Of a stretch of DNA of 64,000 nucleotides, positions 1 to 12,000 are shown in pieces; position 1 is the first letter of the stretch; each line of letters opens with the position of its first letter. The stretch lies in the NCBI GenBank assembly GCA_963978905.1, contig OZ022256.1, forward strand, positions 37,434,001 to 37,498,000. The letters run 5' to 3'. The notes under the pieces are model-generated. The model did no database searches, was not told where the DNA came from, and saw only the letters and a program-made list of their open reading frames with translations. The position numbers and the translations under genes are program-made. The DNA comes from Trichostrongylus colubriformis (Eukaryota; Nematoda; Chromadorea; Rhabditida; Trichostrongylidae).

Positions 1-21
1 CACTCCGACTGGGCTGCGCCC

Positions 22-2619
22 ATGGTCGTTGTTCAGAAGAAGAATGGATCCATTCGCCTATGCGCAGATTTCTCCACAGGTCTGAACGATGCTTTGGAAC
101 AGCACCAGCATCCACTTCCAACACCAGAGGATATCTATGCCAGGCTCAATGGAGGAAGATACTTTTCGCAGCTGGATCTAGCCGAAGCGTACCTCCAAGT
201 GGAAGTGGATGAAGATTCCCGACATCTTCTGTCCATCAACACACATCGCGGACTTTTTCGACTCAACCGCTTACCTTTTGGGGTGAAGTCCGCGCCGGGA
301 ATCTTTCAGCAACAAATGGACACTCTGATCACTGGACTAGAAGGTACCGCTGCCTACCTTGACGACATCATAGTAACTGGAAAGACCCTCGACGAACACA
401 ACACGCGTTTAGAAGCTGTCTTTCGAAGAATATACGACTATGGATTACGAGTACGCCTTGAGAAATGTTCATTCCTGCACACCGAAAATAGGCTACCTGG
501 GTTTTGTGAACAACGCCGAAGGACGTCGCCCAGACCCTCAAAAGATCGACGCAATCCACAAGATGCCAGTGCCGAAGGACGTCACACAACTTCGCGCATT
601 TCTGGGATTGGTCAATTTCGACGGGTCTTTTGTGAGGGATCTACACAATCTACGGGCTCCACGGACGCTCTCACCAGGAAGGAGACTACTACGCATGGAC
701 ACCGAGTGCCAGTCTTCATTTGACCGCATCAAAGCGACACTCAAGTCAGATCTACTTCTGACGCACTACGATCCCAAGCTTCCCATCATTGTTGCCGCAG
801 ACGCTTCAAACTTTGGAATTGGAGCTGTACTTTCGCACAGGTTCCCGAATGGAACGGAAAAGGCTGTGTACCATGCAAACCGTACCTTAACGCCAGCCCA
901 AAAGAAGTACAGCCAAATCGAAAAGGAAGCACTCGCCCTCATTTTTGCGGTACAGAAGTTTCATCGCTTCATCCATGAACGTCACTTCATTCTAAGGACG
1001 GACCACAAGCCGCTCATATCGATCTTTGGGAGTAAGAAAGGAGTACCCGTGTACAGCGCCAATCGTCTGCAACGATGGGCGATTATCCTACTTAACTACG
1101 ACTTTAGTATCCAGTATGTTAGGACAAGCGACTTTGGACAAGCGGATGCACTCTCACGTCTGTTGATGTCATGTTCAATGGAACCAGAAGACGAAGTCAT
1201 CGCCGCTGTGGACGTCGAAATATCCGCCGAACTGAAGGAAACCTGTACGCATCTTCCGGTCTCCCTTGAAGCAATACAGACCGCAACTGCGGCCGACGCT
1301 ATTCTATCCCAAGTGATCTCCTGCAACCGATCCGGAGGCTGGCCCAAAATGGATCAAAACTCTCCACTGTGGCTCTACTACAACCGTCGCGGATCGCTTT
1401 CAACCTCTGATTCATGCCTTTTCACTGAAAACCGTCTCGTAATCCCAAAGATTCTACAACGTCGCGTACTACCAACGCTCCACAAGGCTCATCCAGGACA
1501 AACAAGGATGAAAATGCTCGCTCGCAGCTACGTCTACTGGCCGTCAATCGACGCAGACATTAGAGCCTTGTTAGAAACTGCACTACTTGTGCAAAATTCG
1601 CCAAGAATCCAGTGAAGACTGAACTTCACTCTTGGCCGAAAGCAACAGCGCCATAGACAAGAGTGCACGCCGACTTCGCTGGACCACTCGACGGAACCTT
1701 CTACCTTGTCATCGTGGACGCTTACTCCAAATGGCCGGAAATAATACGGATGGATACAATCTCCACGTCGGCTACAATAAAGGCTATGATGACAATTTTC
1801 GCGAAACTCGGGAATCCACAAATGCTCATAACGGACAACGGCACACAGTTCACATCAACGCTATTTGAAGATTTTTGCCGTCGCCGGGGAATCGAACACA
1901 TCCGTTCCCCTCCTCTTCATCCGCAATGCAACGGCCAGGCAGAGCGTTTTGTGGATACTTTCAAAAGGGGATTAGCCAAGATGAAGAGGGAGGAAGCGCC
2001 GGCAGACTCTCTACAAACCTTCCTCATGGCATATCGCTCGACACCGTGTCCGTCGGGACCGAATTATCTTTCTCCGGCTGAGAATTTTTCGGGTCACCGA
2101 CTACGCACTGCGCTCACGCTAATGATGCCTTCCACTGACAAAAACGTTGGACCACGGGATACAAAAATGGAGGAGCAATTCAATAGGCATCATGGCTCAC
2201 GACGCCGTCAATTTGATGTCGGTGACGCTGTGTACGCCAAGTATTATCGAGGACCAAAGGCGACTTGGACGTCTGGAATCATCACTCAACGCCTCGGAAG
2301 CGTCCTTTATCGAGTACGCTGTGCAAACTTACTGTGGACGCGACACGCAAATCAGCTAAAACCACGCGACCATACGCCAGTTGTCGACAAACTACTTGAA
2401 ACTTTCGACTTGACCCCTATATCTGGGGAACCTGTCGTTACTGATGTTCCGTCAACATCAAACAACGAAGCGACGTCGCCGACCGCCATTTTCCCACCCG
2501 ACTGCAAATCAACGCCACCGTCGACACCAGCGACGACGCCACGACTTCGGCGATCGCCACGGACTCGACACTCGCCGCGCCGACTTCACGTGGATCCGAA
2601 GAAGGAATCTTATGTTTAG
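22..2619 (+). pseudogene. pol: Broken gypsy pol (reverse transcriptase, RNase H, integrase)
   Basis: Three reading frames carry one polyprotein. Reverse transcriptase occupies about 22-490 with the catalytic box YLDDIIVTG at about 355-381. A frame change near 480-490 moves the reading to a second frame (about 490-1575), which holds the RNase H domain with VAADASNFGIGAV and TDHKPL. The zinc-binding HHCC region is split by a second frame change near 1571-1579 and is followed by an in-frame TAG at 1654-1656. Integrase then continues to 2619 with the D,D,E triad visible in HADFAGP, ITDNGTQF and HPQCNGQAERF. The product was a replication polyprotein cleaved by its own protease; no functional protein can come from this copy. 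Confidence 0.92.
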
Positions 2620-2629
2620 TTTTGTACTC

Positions 2630-2640
2630 AAAAGGGGAGG
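2630..2640 (+). other. Polypurine tract
   Basis: AAAAGGGGAGG directly abuts the first base of the LTR, the position expected for the primer of plus-strand DNA synthesis in LTR retroelements. Confidence 0.85.
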
Positions 2641-2861
2641 TGTTGTAGGCCTTCTCGGTGAATGAGGATGATCTTATTTAGTGCACACTTTGGTATCGTT
2701 TGACCTTTACAGCCTGTGATTTGATCGTGCCTATAGGTTGTTTGACTAAGGATTTGACCAGGCCTTCAGGGTATATAAACCCGCCATTGTTCTATTACTC
2801 AGTTCACGTTCGTTCAACTAATAAACGACTTCTACATCGTCTTCTCCTGCACTCCACAACA
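2641..2861 (+). repeat. 3' LTR (221 bp)
   Basis: The repeat begins TGTTGT and ends ACAACA, a perfect short terminal inverted repeat with the usual TG...CA ends. It holds a TATA box (TATATAA, 2772-2778) and an AATAAA polyadenylation signal (2820-2825), so U3, R and U5 can be placed in order. Because only one LTR is in the window, the end is inferred from the inverted termini and the abutting polypurine tract, not from pairwise comparison. Confidence 0.85.
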
Positions 2862-4241
2862 ACCTCGATAACCCTTCTTAATTTTATAGAAGAAGCACGT
2901 AATCCGCTGGAAAATTCGAGCTCTGCAAGTTGGTTCGAAGGCACTCGTAGGGGTAATGTCGTGGACTGTCGAATATAAAGTGGAGATGCTACATAGTTGT
3001 GCACCAAAGGAGAAAGAATGAGATGAAACGGCGAAAATCACGAGGAACGAGTCTTCCCATTTGATTCCTTCTCCGGACGTGTTTTTTTTTGCGCTCGCAG
3101 CATTACTGGAGGGGTGGAGCAAATGCAAGATCGAGTCTTCTCCACTGCACGGTTGGAAGAGTGTAGCAACAAAGGTGGGTTGAAAAGATATTCGAGAGCA
3201 ACCCTTCACCCCTTCGCCTTCCCATTAGATCTTGTTCCTCTAGTGTAGTTGTATTCCTATTACAGATTGAGACCACTTTTATACACCAACGCCCCAAAAG
3301 CCCGTAGAAGCGGATATGTCAGTGAAAGTTCCTTAAAAAACTTCCTAAACGACACCTAGTTCTTCAAGCCAATCGACATTGAATTTTTTTCAATTACCGC
3401 CTGATGCTTTAACCAAATGCGCTCGTTGCTGTTGTCCTTAATGTGCGCTTTTCGAAGCGAGTTGGGTCGCGTTCATACTTTATTTATTTATTTATTTAAA
3501 ATACACTCATACGAGTGTGCCCAAATCAGGGAAGATGACATCGTCAAATGCAACATAGCAGTCAATAAATGGACGAAAACTAAACATAAAACAAGCCCAA
3601 AGTGAAGAAAAAAAACATCACTAAGGACTTAAAACGATTATAAAAGAGCGCAAGGAGAAAAGGAAATGATAGTGCAGTGCCGTTGGTCCAATGAGATAGA
3701 CCAGATAAAGGAAAAAGAATTTGACCCACAGCTATTGGAGGTAGGTTCCGCCCAAACCAAAGTAATCATTATAGTTGAAGCAGATAAAAATTACAAATCC
3801 CATGTCCAGGAGAATACCAAGCCTGCACTCCTCCTTATAAGTGTACGTGGTCATATGCTGTTAGGGTGGATGGTGCTAGGGATAACACCACTCGACAAGA
3901 GCACTTGGGCATGCAAGTCGAACCATGGAACCAGATTTTCGGCTGTTAGGTATTCCCTACCCCTAACAATCTGATTCCAGGCCCACCAAGAGAAATTAAG
4001 AAGAAAACAGTGGGCATGCGTGCAAGCCATAGTAGGAGTAATCAGAACTAAATGCAATCAAATCAAAGCTGGAAGGCCGCCAGACCTCACAGTATCAGTG
4101 AACCAAAAAAAGCAGTGATCAAGAATAGCAGAATACCAGTAGTAGTAGTAAGAGCAGGCCATGACAGAAAAGGAGCAAACTACTATCGGAAACAGAAAAT
4201 GGGAGCAAGGCAGGAAAACGTGATATTGCCGATTTACAGTC
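2862..4241. other. No gene recognised; short tetranucleotide tract
   Basis: I see no coding region here. ORFs are short and lack recognisable domains. A (TTTA)n tract lies at about 3478-3500. The rest is AT-rich single-copy or old repeat sequence. Confidence 0.6.
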
Positions 4242-4545
4242 AACGGTCCATCAGAAGGTGTTGCGATGAGAAATCGTAGCACACAAGTCGCACTTTGTAA
4301 GCGAAATCAAGAGATAGAGCTCAAAAATAACCATCCGAGTCCTCAGAAGGGGTGCCAACCGATCAGAGAAATCCTTCCTGCAGTTGCATTTATCGAGGCT
4401 GTAGCGAATGCGTGATAACACAGCCGTACACGGATGCATATCGGTGAAATGACGACGTTAAGCCAATGATCCATCAGAAGTTGTTGCGATGATGTTCGTA
4501 GCACAAGAGTCGCACGTTGCAAGCGAAATCAAGAGATGTAGCTAA
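4242..4545 (+). repeat. Direct duplication of an approx. 80-bp segment
   Basis: About 4242-4322 and 4463-4545 are diverged direct copies. Shared blocks include CCATCAGAAG, TTGCGATGA, CGTAGCACA and GCGAAATCAAGAGAT. Nothing coding is seen in or between the copies. Confidence 0.75.
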
Positions 4546-4710
4546 ACCACAGACTACCACATCTGTCTCTCTGCAACAAGTAAGGAAACACAAAATACTT
4601 TGCTACACCGGTGCCGGTTTCGGCGTTGACGGCGGCAAAATCGAGTGCCCGCCGCCGATCACAGCGGCACTCTGGCGACGCGTACTGTTTATAACGTTCG
4701 ACCGAACCAA

Positions 4711-4861
4711 CTACAATATGATGATCGTGGCGAGAGCCCGCGCAAATCTGTGGCGAGATTTGACCTCAGCGAGAATCTTGGCATAGTTCCAAACTGTGAC
4801 AAGATTCGCGCGCATTATCGACATAGGTCTGCGCCGGCTCTCACCACGATCATCATAGTGT
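4711..4861. repeat. Small foldback element
   Basis: Two arms of about 33 bp (4711-4743 and 4829-4861) are inverted copies with about four mismatches. Both contain TATGATGATCGTGG followed by GAGAGCC. A loop of about 85 bp separates them. It is probably a MITE-type remnant; no target duplication was identified. Confidence 0.75.
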
Positions 4862-5415
4862 AGGAGACGGTCAAGCGCAATAACCAGAGAGCATCGCCAC
4901 AGCTCCAGTGAGCACATGATGCCACCGTCAACTCCGGTGTCACGCTACATGCATTCTGTGGTTTATATGTCTCCTTACTTTTTGGTGCCACTTCTGTTCT
5001 TTCTAACACTTTTTTCCTAGCATTTCGAGTGAGCATATTTGAAAACGATTGTTCAGTGTTGGCAGTCGCAAGCAAAGCTGTGTTAGTCGAAAGGGAAATC
5101 GTCTCCTATAAGAATACTAGAATGTGAAAAGCACTACATCGCTGGTCCCAGATAGTACGAGTATTTTTGGAATGTGATCGACTGGAAAAGACTCTTCTTC
5201 GAAGAAGACAACTCCAGATGAAATTTTCCGAACGAGCAGACATATATCAAATGGTGAATCCCGCATGACGTTAAATATAGCAAAAACGGGTTTTTGCTTT
5301 TGTGAAGGATAGAGGCATAAACGAAGAAGAGCGTTTTCTGGGAATGAGAACACCACAAGCAGACGGTCCAATGTTTTCGCTTTGTTAACTCATACATTTA
5401 TCGGATGAATAATGT

Positions 5416-5957
5416 TTGCCTTGTCCAAGAGGAGCCCATCACTCAAACTGTGTGGCACCCACTTGTCGATTTCACCTTCACCATGCGTTTCAGCCCATCC
5501 GCAAGGTGGATTTACCAGTGTCCAGCTTTTCCGCGTTCTCTCAAACTGTTTGGGATGACGCAGCCTTCACAGACGCCTTTAGATGCTCGTCAGATAGGGC
5601 TTCGGGCCGACCGAAACAAACACTGAAACATTGTCACACGGTGCTTTCTCCATCACTACTGAGCCCCCACACCTGATTACTTTGTCGCGCTGTCTCGACT
5701 GCGGGTTGACCCAATTTGTAGTTGAAGAAAAATACTGTCCGGAGTTGCTCTTTTGATATGCTTCAAAGGGTCCCGGGGAAAGTGGATTTATCAAGTAATG
5801 GTAAAACGGCAATTATACCATCTTAGCGCAAAAATTCTTCCCAGGATGTACTACTGTGACGCAAGGAAGAATGAGTTTTGTATCAGCAATGATGCTTTTG
5901 ATTTTTATTGCTCAAAAATAGCAACGCAAAACGCTGACGACTTTCCGAACAGCCTAA
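5416..5957 (-). mobile_element. 5'-half mariner relic
   Basis: Read on the minus strand, this starts with a mariner-type terminal repeat (TTAGGCTGTTCGGAAAG, ending at 5957) and runs through the 5' leader into the helix-turn-helix half of a transposase. It is the same subfamily as the element at 49229-50636: both share the leader block GATGGTATAATTGCC and the antisense frame reads closely alike over about 70 residues. The DDE catalytic half and the other terminal repeat are missing, so this is a truncated fossil. Confidence 0.82.
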
Positions 5958-7424
5958 TATATTCAATGATTATGTTGTTCATATTCGGCCCCATCTACCC
6001 GGCCTCACTGCCTTTCACTGCTCATGTTCAAATCATGTTCATTTAATCAGCCGATACAGGTGTTTTGTGTAAAACAGCTGGATAAGCTGACTTATAGGTG
6101 CACGGTTGCTAGAATGAAGCAATCAATTGAGAAAAGTGATCTGACTACTCTTCCCCTCTTCAGTCCAAGCATGGCTCAATACTAATTGCATTGATGAGGT
6201 CAAGACCGGGTTTCCGATGGGAGTGTTTTCAGCAGTTTCTTTTCTTACAGTCTCCACTGTGATGTTCTGGTCTGGGCCCTCTGTCCATGATTATGCGATC
6301 GCGTGTGATTGATGTGCGGAGCCTTTCATGTATCGTCCTTAAGCTCTGAAAAACGATTTTTTCCTAGTTCCTGATGAATTCTTTTTCACTGCTAGACCGC
6401 ACAGCTCCGGCCAGGCTAGCTGCTACACGTCCTCCGGATTACTCCAGTCCATCTTCATGTTGAGCTCCGCCCACCGTGGATGGATAGTGCGCTGAGAGTT
6501 TGGTCATCGGAATGAAAAGTGTCTACTCGGTTTGAAAAAGATCCAAACGTTTAAAAATCATCGGTTGAGCCATGAATTTCTGAAAGCTATGAAAGAGGCT
6601 TGGGCAAAGTGAGTGGAGTGCGGCCCCAGTGGGTGATCCTTACAACTAAAATTCATAACTCGTTTCCAACGTAGCCTCAAGACCACGAAAAAACTGGTAG
6701 AAAAGATCATGTCCGTGCTATTTTAAACACACTTAAAATTAGCCGCAACCGCTCACAGTGGCGGTGCATGTAATTGATGGTGTGATGCTCAGTAGAAATT
6801 GCGATAACATTCCGAGAGATTCTTTTTCCAATTCAGAGATAAGGAGAAAAACGGTGGTTGTTAGTAGGTGAGGTTATTAGAGAAAAAGAATTTTCGATCA
6901 TGGGCGGACCCTTTGCGGTGGTGGGCTGGACCTGGGCATTACCTGAAAAACAACCTGTGGAGATGGAGACAATTTTGGATGGGTAAGGCATGAGACAACA
7001 AGTAAAAAAACACACATAGACGAAGCCAAACTCCAGCAACGATGAGCGGAGCGTGCACTGGAATATTACAGGTCTAGACCGAAAATTGTAAATTAGATTC
7101 TAATCGACCCGAACGCGGTAAAAAGATGGATCAAGGTCAGTGATGAGTTTCTGAGAATCATGAAAAAGACCTGGGCATAGTGGGTGGAGCGCACCCTGAA
7201 TGGGCGGTCCCTACAACTCAAAGTCATGACTAGGTTCTAATGCAGCTTTGATTAGCGAAGCGGTTTTCTACTTATATTTAGTACCTCGAGGAAAAAGAAG
7301 TAAATGACAGTAAACAGAGACAGAATTGACAGAAAACGACTAAAAATTCCAGAGCTGTGATGTCAGCCGATAATCACACTGTGATGGTGATCATCCCTTT
7401 TATTACAATGATTGAAGGAGGTTT
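5958..7424. other. No gene recognised
   Basis: Only short domain-free ORFs occur. Two stretches resemble each other (about 6583-6670 and 7133-7220, both with GGGCA.AGTG.GTGGAG.GC and a following CCTACAACT-like block), which suggests an old dispersed repeat. Confidence 0.5.
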
Positions 7425-7620
7425 GGTCCTATCAGGCATTTCACTGTTTCATACTGACCGGTGGACGTTTTCGACACGAAAGCTCACCCATCGATCACCA
7501 AGCATTTTCGAAAGGTACCCCAGAAATACGACACAATACGTATCACCCTGCTACCATGCTCGTTGCTCTACACCTCAGCCACCGCGGTGCAATCGTCCTC
7601 AGGCGTACCCGGCACACTTT
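7425..7620 (+). repeat. Dispersed repeat family X, copy 1
   Basis: This matches the reverse complement of 18150-18415 and 30100-30370. The best-conserved block is CATACTGACCGGTGGACG followed by ACGAAAGCT and a tail containing ACACCTCAG. The family is unknown to me. The same frame is open in two copies over the block FILTGGRF, but a coding role is not established. Confidence 0.7.
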
Positions 7621-7661
7621 CACTGGGAACTGCGCCACATGCACAAGTGGTTTAAATATTA

Positions 7662-8522
7662 GGTTGTCCCAAAAGACTTGTCATATTTTTTCGATCATCA
7701 CTTTTTTTTTCGTCCATCAAATAATAATTAGGCAACAAAGTATTGACCATAGTTATCGGCAACCCTCTGCCACTTTATAGGAAAATCGTTGATTCCCTTC
7801 TCTCAGAACTCTGGGTTCTGAGAGTCGAAGAAGTCAGCGATCGCCTTCGCAAGCAAGTCATAATCAACGAATTTTCTCTTGACCAGGAAGGATTCGAGAG
7901 GATGGGTAAGGTGATAGCCAGAAGGGGCAATGTCTGGAGAGTATGGCGGGTGGGGCAGCAAATCCCAGCCAAGCTCCTATAACTTGGCCTGGGTACTTTT
8001 TGCGGAAAAGGAGCGGGCGTCGTCTTGAAGAAGGGTGACCGCGGACCTTTTCCGGCACTTTTCTCGAACAGCGACGGCGAGCTGCTGGAGCTGGTGGGTG
8101 CATACGGCAGCGGTGACTGTCTCGCCTTGTACCAGCACCTCGCGGAAAAGTATTCCTTCCGCGTCCCAGAACCAGCACAGTCCCAAGCGCGGTTTGTCTT
8201 TCATGTCAATCTCGCCGTTGATGAACCAGTGGCGCACGGTCACGTAGCTCACACATCCCTTGCCCAATGCAGCGCTGATGGAGTGGCAAGCTTCCGTTGT
8301 TTTGGTGCCGCAAGACCGCTCATAATAGATGACACCGCGAGTTGGGTGGGTATCGACAACGGGCATTGTAGCTCTCTCCACGGGATTTGGTGGGTCAATA
8401 TATATTTTCCTAGAAAGCTTAGGGAACGTTCTACCATATTCCTGAACCGCCTGGACCTGCTCAGAAGTGAACAAGAGTTACTATTTTTTTTGGAAAAATA
8501 CTACGAGACTTTTGGGACAACC
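7662..8522 (-). mobile_element. Internally deleted mariner (861 bp)
   Basis: Terminal repeats GGTTGTCCCAAAAG face each other at 7662 and 8522 and the element is flanked by TA on both sides, as expected for mariner. The minus-strand frame begins with a mariner-like N-terminal helix region (TTEACHSISAALGKGCVSY), then jumps within INGEIDMKDKPR straight to the catalytic-domain block CWFWDAEGILFREVL and LLQDDAR. The middle of the transposase, including the first catalytic aspartate, is absent. A second copy at 12377-12940 has the same deletion join. Confidence 0.9.
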
Positions 8523-8837
8523 TAATAGTTTAGACCGCTACTGTACATGCAGTATTTTAAAATGACTCCAGGAAATCCTCAGTGCCCACATCATACTCAC
8601 CTGTCGTCTCAAAAGACACTGATCATAATGCACTGATGATGACATCCCATGATGGAAGGGGCGCGCAGAAAAAGAAAGAAAATTTTGTGGCGTTCTACGT
8701 TCTACGATTAGCAGGAAGATCAGTGGTAAATGGAGTTAACATTTACTATACAAAAAAGAGAAATCAGTACTGACAGAATATAAAGATGCTACAACTCTCG
8801 TGTAGACCAGCTAGACTAGCATGAAGCCATCCAAAGA
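8523..8837 (-). other. 3' flank / probable 3' UTR of the transporter
   Basis: This stretch lies between the transporter stop codon and the deleted mariner and holds no other gene. I could not find a canonical AATAAA on the minus strand, so the transcript end is undefined. Confidence 0.45.
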
Positions 8838-9014
8838 TCACTGGGATCGAGTAGTGCTTGCAGAAGCGTCCGACCCATCTGCAGAGTCCGTGTTAGGCTC
8901 CTTCTCACTTCGCTTTTTTGCATCGCTCCTGTATTCATAATAGAATGCAGCTAATAGTATAAACACGATCATCACAGCCGCCATTGCTGCTGCAAACACA
9001 AACATCTCAACAGC
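8838..9014 (-). CDS. Transporter last exon (TM12 and cytoplasmic tail)
   Basis: It encodes AVEMFVFAAAMAAVMIVFIL then LAAFYYEYRSDAKKRSEKEP and a serine/aspartate-rich tail to a TGA at 8838-8840. The AVE-FVFA...FYYEY helix matches the C-terminal end of POT proteins. Acceptor TTTGCAG, entry phase 0. Because exon 16 exits in phase 1, a short linker exon must lie in the 5198-nt gap before this one. Confidence 0.88.
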   Translation of the reverse strand, partial: AVEMFVFAAAMAAVMIVFILLAAFYYEYRSDAKKRSEKEPNTDSADGSDASASTTRSQ

Positions 9015-12000
9015 CTGCAAACAAATACATGTTGATCATGCGAAACTGGGCACTTTACTAGTGAAGAAGTGTGATAAGTATTCAACACATTCATAGTATC
9101 GTTTGTTTGACCATTCATGGTTTCTTTGTCCTAGTGATCAGAAACTACACGTGATTCACGTCTTGTTGGTATAGAATAGGGATGAATATAAGTCGAAGGA
9201 GCGCTTGCGTCGAACACAGCAGGATGCTGCTTCGAGATCCAATAAGAAATATTTAGAGGCGACGTAAGGGAGCGGGATGGCTGCGTGAGGGAAGACGGTT
9301 GTTTGGCGCTGCCTCCTCCAGCTAATTTGCCAATGGGGCACATGGGCCGTTGCTGCTGTACTAACACGTTGGCGATCACGCGTTTTTTCACGTGTCTGCC
9401 ACGTGGGACATCGCGCGCTAGCCCCGCCGAGAATTGCGCCCCAGCATTTGGGTCTATTATATTACCTTTTCAAACGCGCTGAATTTCGCGCGTACCTTGA
9501 GCGCTGATACAAAGTAGTGAGCGCTGCGAAACTTTAGATAATTCTCGAGAACTTGAATAAGAGATTAGCGCATGGTAGAGATGGGAAGTGCTTAACCAGG
9601 TGATGGGCATGTGAAAAAAGTCGACGTCTCGCAAGTATAAATATCTTGACCAGGAATAGAATGGCAATCTATCTCCTGACTGTATGGGCCTGCGACGACT
9701 TCATAGAGCTGAATGCTAGTTTTACGATCTGTTGAGCGACAGCGATGATAACATACCTGTGCTGGATGACGATACAAAGCATGAAAAAAAACTTATCGAA
9801 AGATGTAAGCGGACTATGTCCACCCTAGATACCCCTGTGCAAGTTGATAAAGAATAATTATTTGTGGATTACAAATCAGTTGAAAAAAGGAATTTTCTGT
9901 GCTGCATCCCACCATTGGGACGCATTGTCCCACGAGGCAGGAAACGTGCGTCCCAGCATTGGGACGCAATGTCGTCAAGTGTTCACGCCGACCACGCTAC
10001 GCGTCTTATGCGACGGACGACTCGTCCACATGACCAAACTCTCAGATTTTCGTAATTGATCGGCGTCAAGTTGATCGATCAACAACGGACCATATTTTGC
10101 GGATCTGCTCCTCTCCGACTGCTGAACTAAGCGTGGATTTGGGCTCTTCTCTCTTCCGCTTTTTCGCCTCTTTCCATTTTCAACAATAGTAACACTGCTT
10201 GTTTACTCAGGATTGGACTGCCGCCTAGATCTACAACACGAAAAAATGCGGTACGAGTTTCATAGGGGTGACTCGTCCTTGGCATGACCGTCTACCAATC
10301 TATCGTTGGGGGGCCAGGCTGTGCTTCCCTATAACATTTTGATCTTGCTATCGATCGCACTGCCGCACAATGTGATGCTGTTGTCGGTTCGAAATTCAGT
10401 TGGGCAATGCAACTTTTCACTGCAGATAACTAAGGCTAATGGCGATAAAATAGAGGGACAGTACTAGACCACTAGAGGGCTGTCGTAATAGAAAAAGAGC
10501 ACTTCCAGCGTTACATGACCAGTTTATGGTTTTTAGAACGGATGATGAGCAGTGATCAATTCGTTCGTATCGTCATATTTTATGTGCACAAACGATCAGT
10601 AGATTCTTTCAGAGCGATTTTATTTTGAAACGTCGGCTTGGCCATTTCTCAAATCTATACAAGGAGACACTAAGTTTTTGAGTTCTTGTGTACAGTTTCT
10701 ACGGAATGCGTTTATAAGAATCATCTCTTTCAGTGCAGGTGCAGACATTAAAGGCAACGTATTACAGCTGGAGTGCTCACTTCATCTTCGCAATACAGTC
10801 AGCTGTGAAAGATCCTGAGATAAGGCTCACAGTTAGGGCGCTGTAAAAAAGTAGAAATGAAATGAAGTGTCCCTTCGATTTCTGAGCTAAACAATTCAAA
10901 TTCGTAGAAAGAGGAAAGTTGAGAGATGCTTTCTAAGAATTTGATGATTTCACTTGACCTCCCCCTTTCCCTTCGAGTACAGAATGCGCAAAGTGAATGA
11001 TTAAAACGCTATCGAAAAACGACAACGATAAAGGGAGCAGATGTGTTAATTCCTTTTTATCACAACAGGGAACAATAGTTTTCAAGTTGATAAGAGGGTG
11101 AGCACATTTAAATGGCTCATGCAGACTTTCGGGACAGGCGAATCCTCTTCCATTATGAATGAGCTCTTAATGTGTACCTTTTGTATGTTAATACCATTGT
11201 ATACTGCACCTGTGGAACCTATTTTTTTAGCTGTGTAGGAACACACAAGAGAGGAGCAACTTAACCTTAGATTAGAAGGTACTCCCTTCTCTTCTTAAAA
11301 AGGCATAGGTAAAAACATGCGCTTTAGAACACGAAGTCATAATAGTAGGATGGTGTAAGGTGAAGAACGAAAGCGCGAAAATTAGTTGTCTGAACAAAGG
11401 GAGTCTACCGTCAGAAGGAATCGGAAAGTTTATTGGTGCTTTTTTTTTCAAGGGTCAGAGTTTCAAGCTGAAGTTTCGATTTTCATGGACATTCAGACCG
11501 TGTTATTCCAGACTTTGAATATGGCCATGAATCATTGTATATATGCTTTTCGCCTTACTTCTCAATTAGTGCTCCCTCCCTTTATTAGATGGGAATGTTC
11601 AAATAGCAACTGTTGAGTGAAATGAGTTCATAGTCTGATGGGTATGTCAGTCACTCATCATCAGATTCTAGCTTATCCATGACCACGAAGGAGGGATCAT
11701 TTGTGTGGTAGCGACATTACGGTTTATATCTATGTCTTAATCATCTATATGTTCCCTAAGCATGAGAACAATGAGCATACATTCGACACAACAACAGCAA
11801 ACCACACAAAATTGCAATCGATGGCAACATTGAATAAGTTGAAGGGACAATGGGACTTGGTCGGCAACGCTAGACTGACACGGTCACATAAAGGACGAGT
11901 CGATCCTAGAGAACCCGCAATGCATTTTTTTGTGTTGTAGATTTAGGCGGCAGTCAGGGGTGGTTGTATTACAATCATTTTGGAGTTGTAATTCAAGTTA

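Larger units (their letters stand above)
1..2861 (+). mobile_element. Ty3/gypsy-type LTR retrotransposon, 3' part
   Basis: The element enters from the left edge inside reverse transcriptase and runs through RNase H, integrase, a polypurine tract and one LTR. The 5' LTR, primer binding site and gag lie outside the window. The domain order RT-RNase H-integrase is that of Ty3/gypsy elements and differs from copia. No env-like ORF follows integrase. The coding region carries two frame breaks and an in-frame stop, so this copy is dead, although the domains remain easy to recognise, which points to fairly recent insertion. It lies downstream of the peptide transporter gene. Confidence 0.93.
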
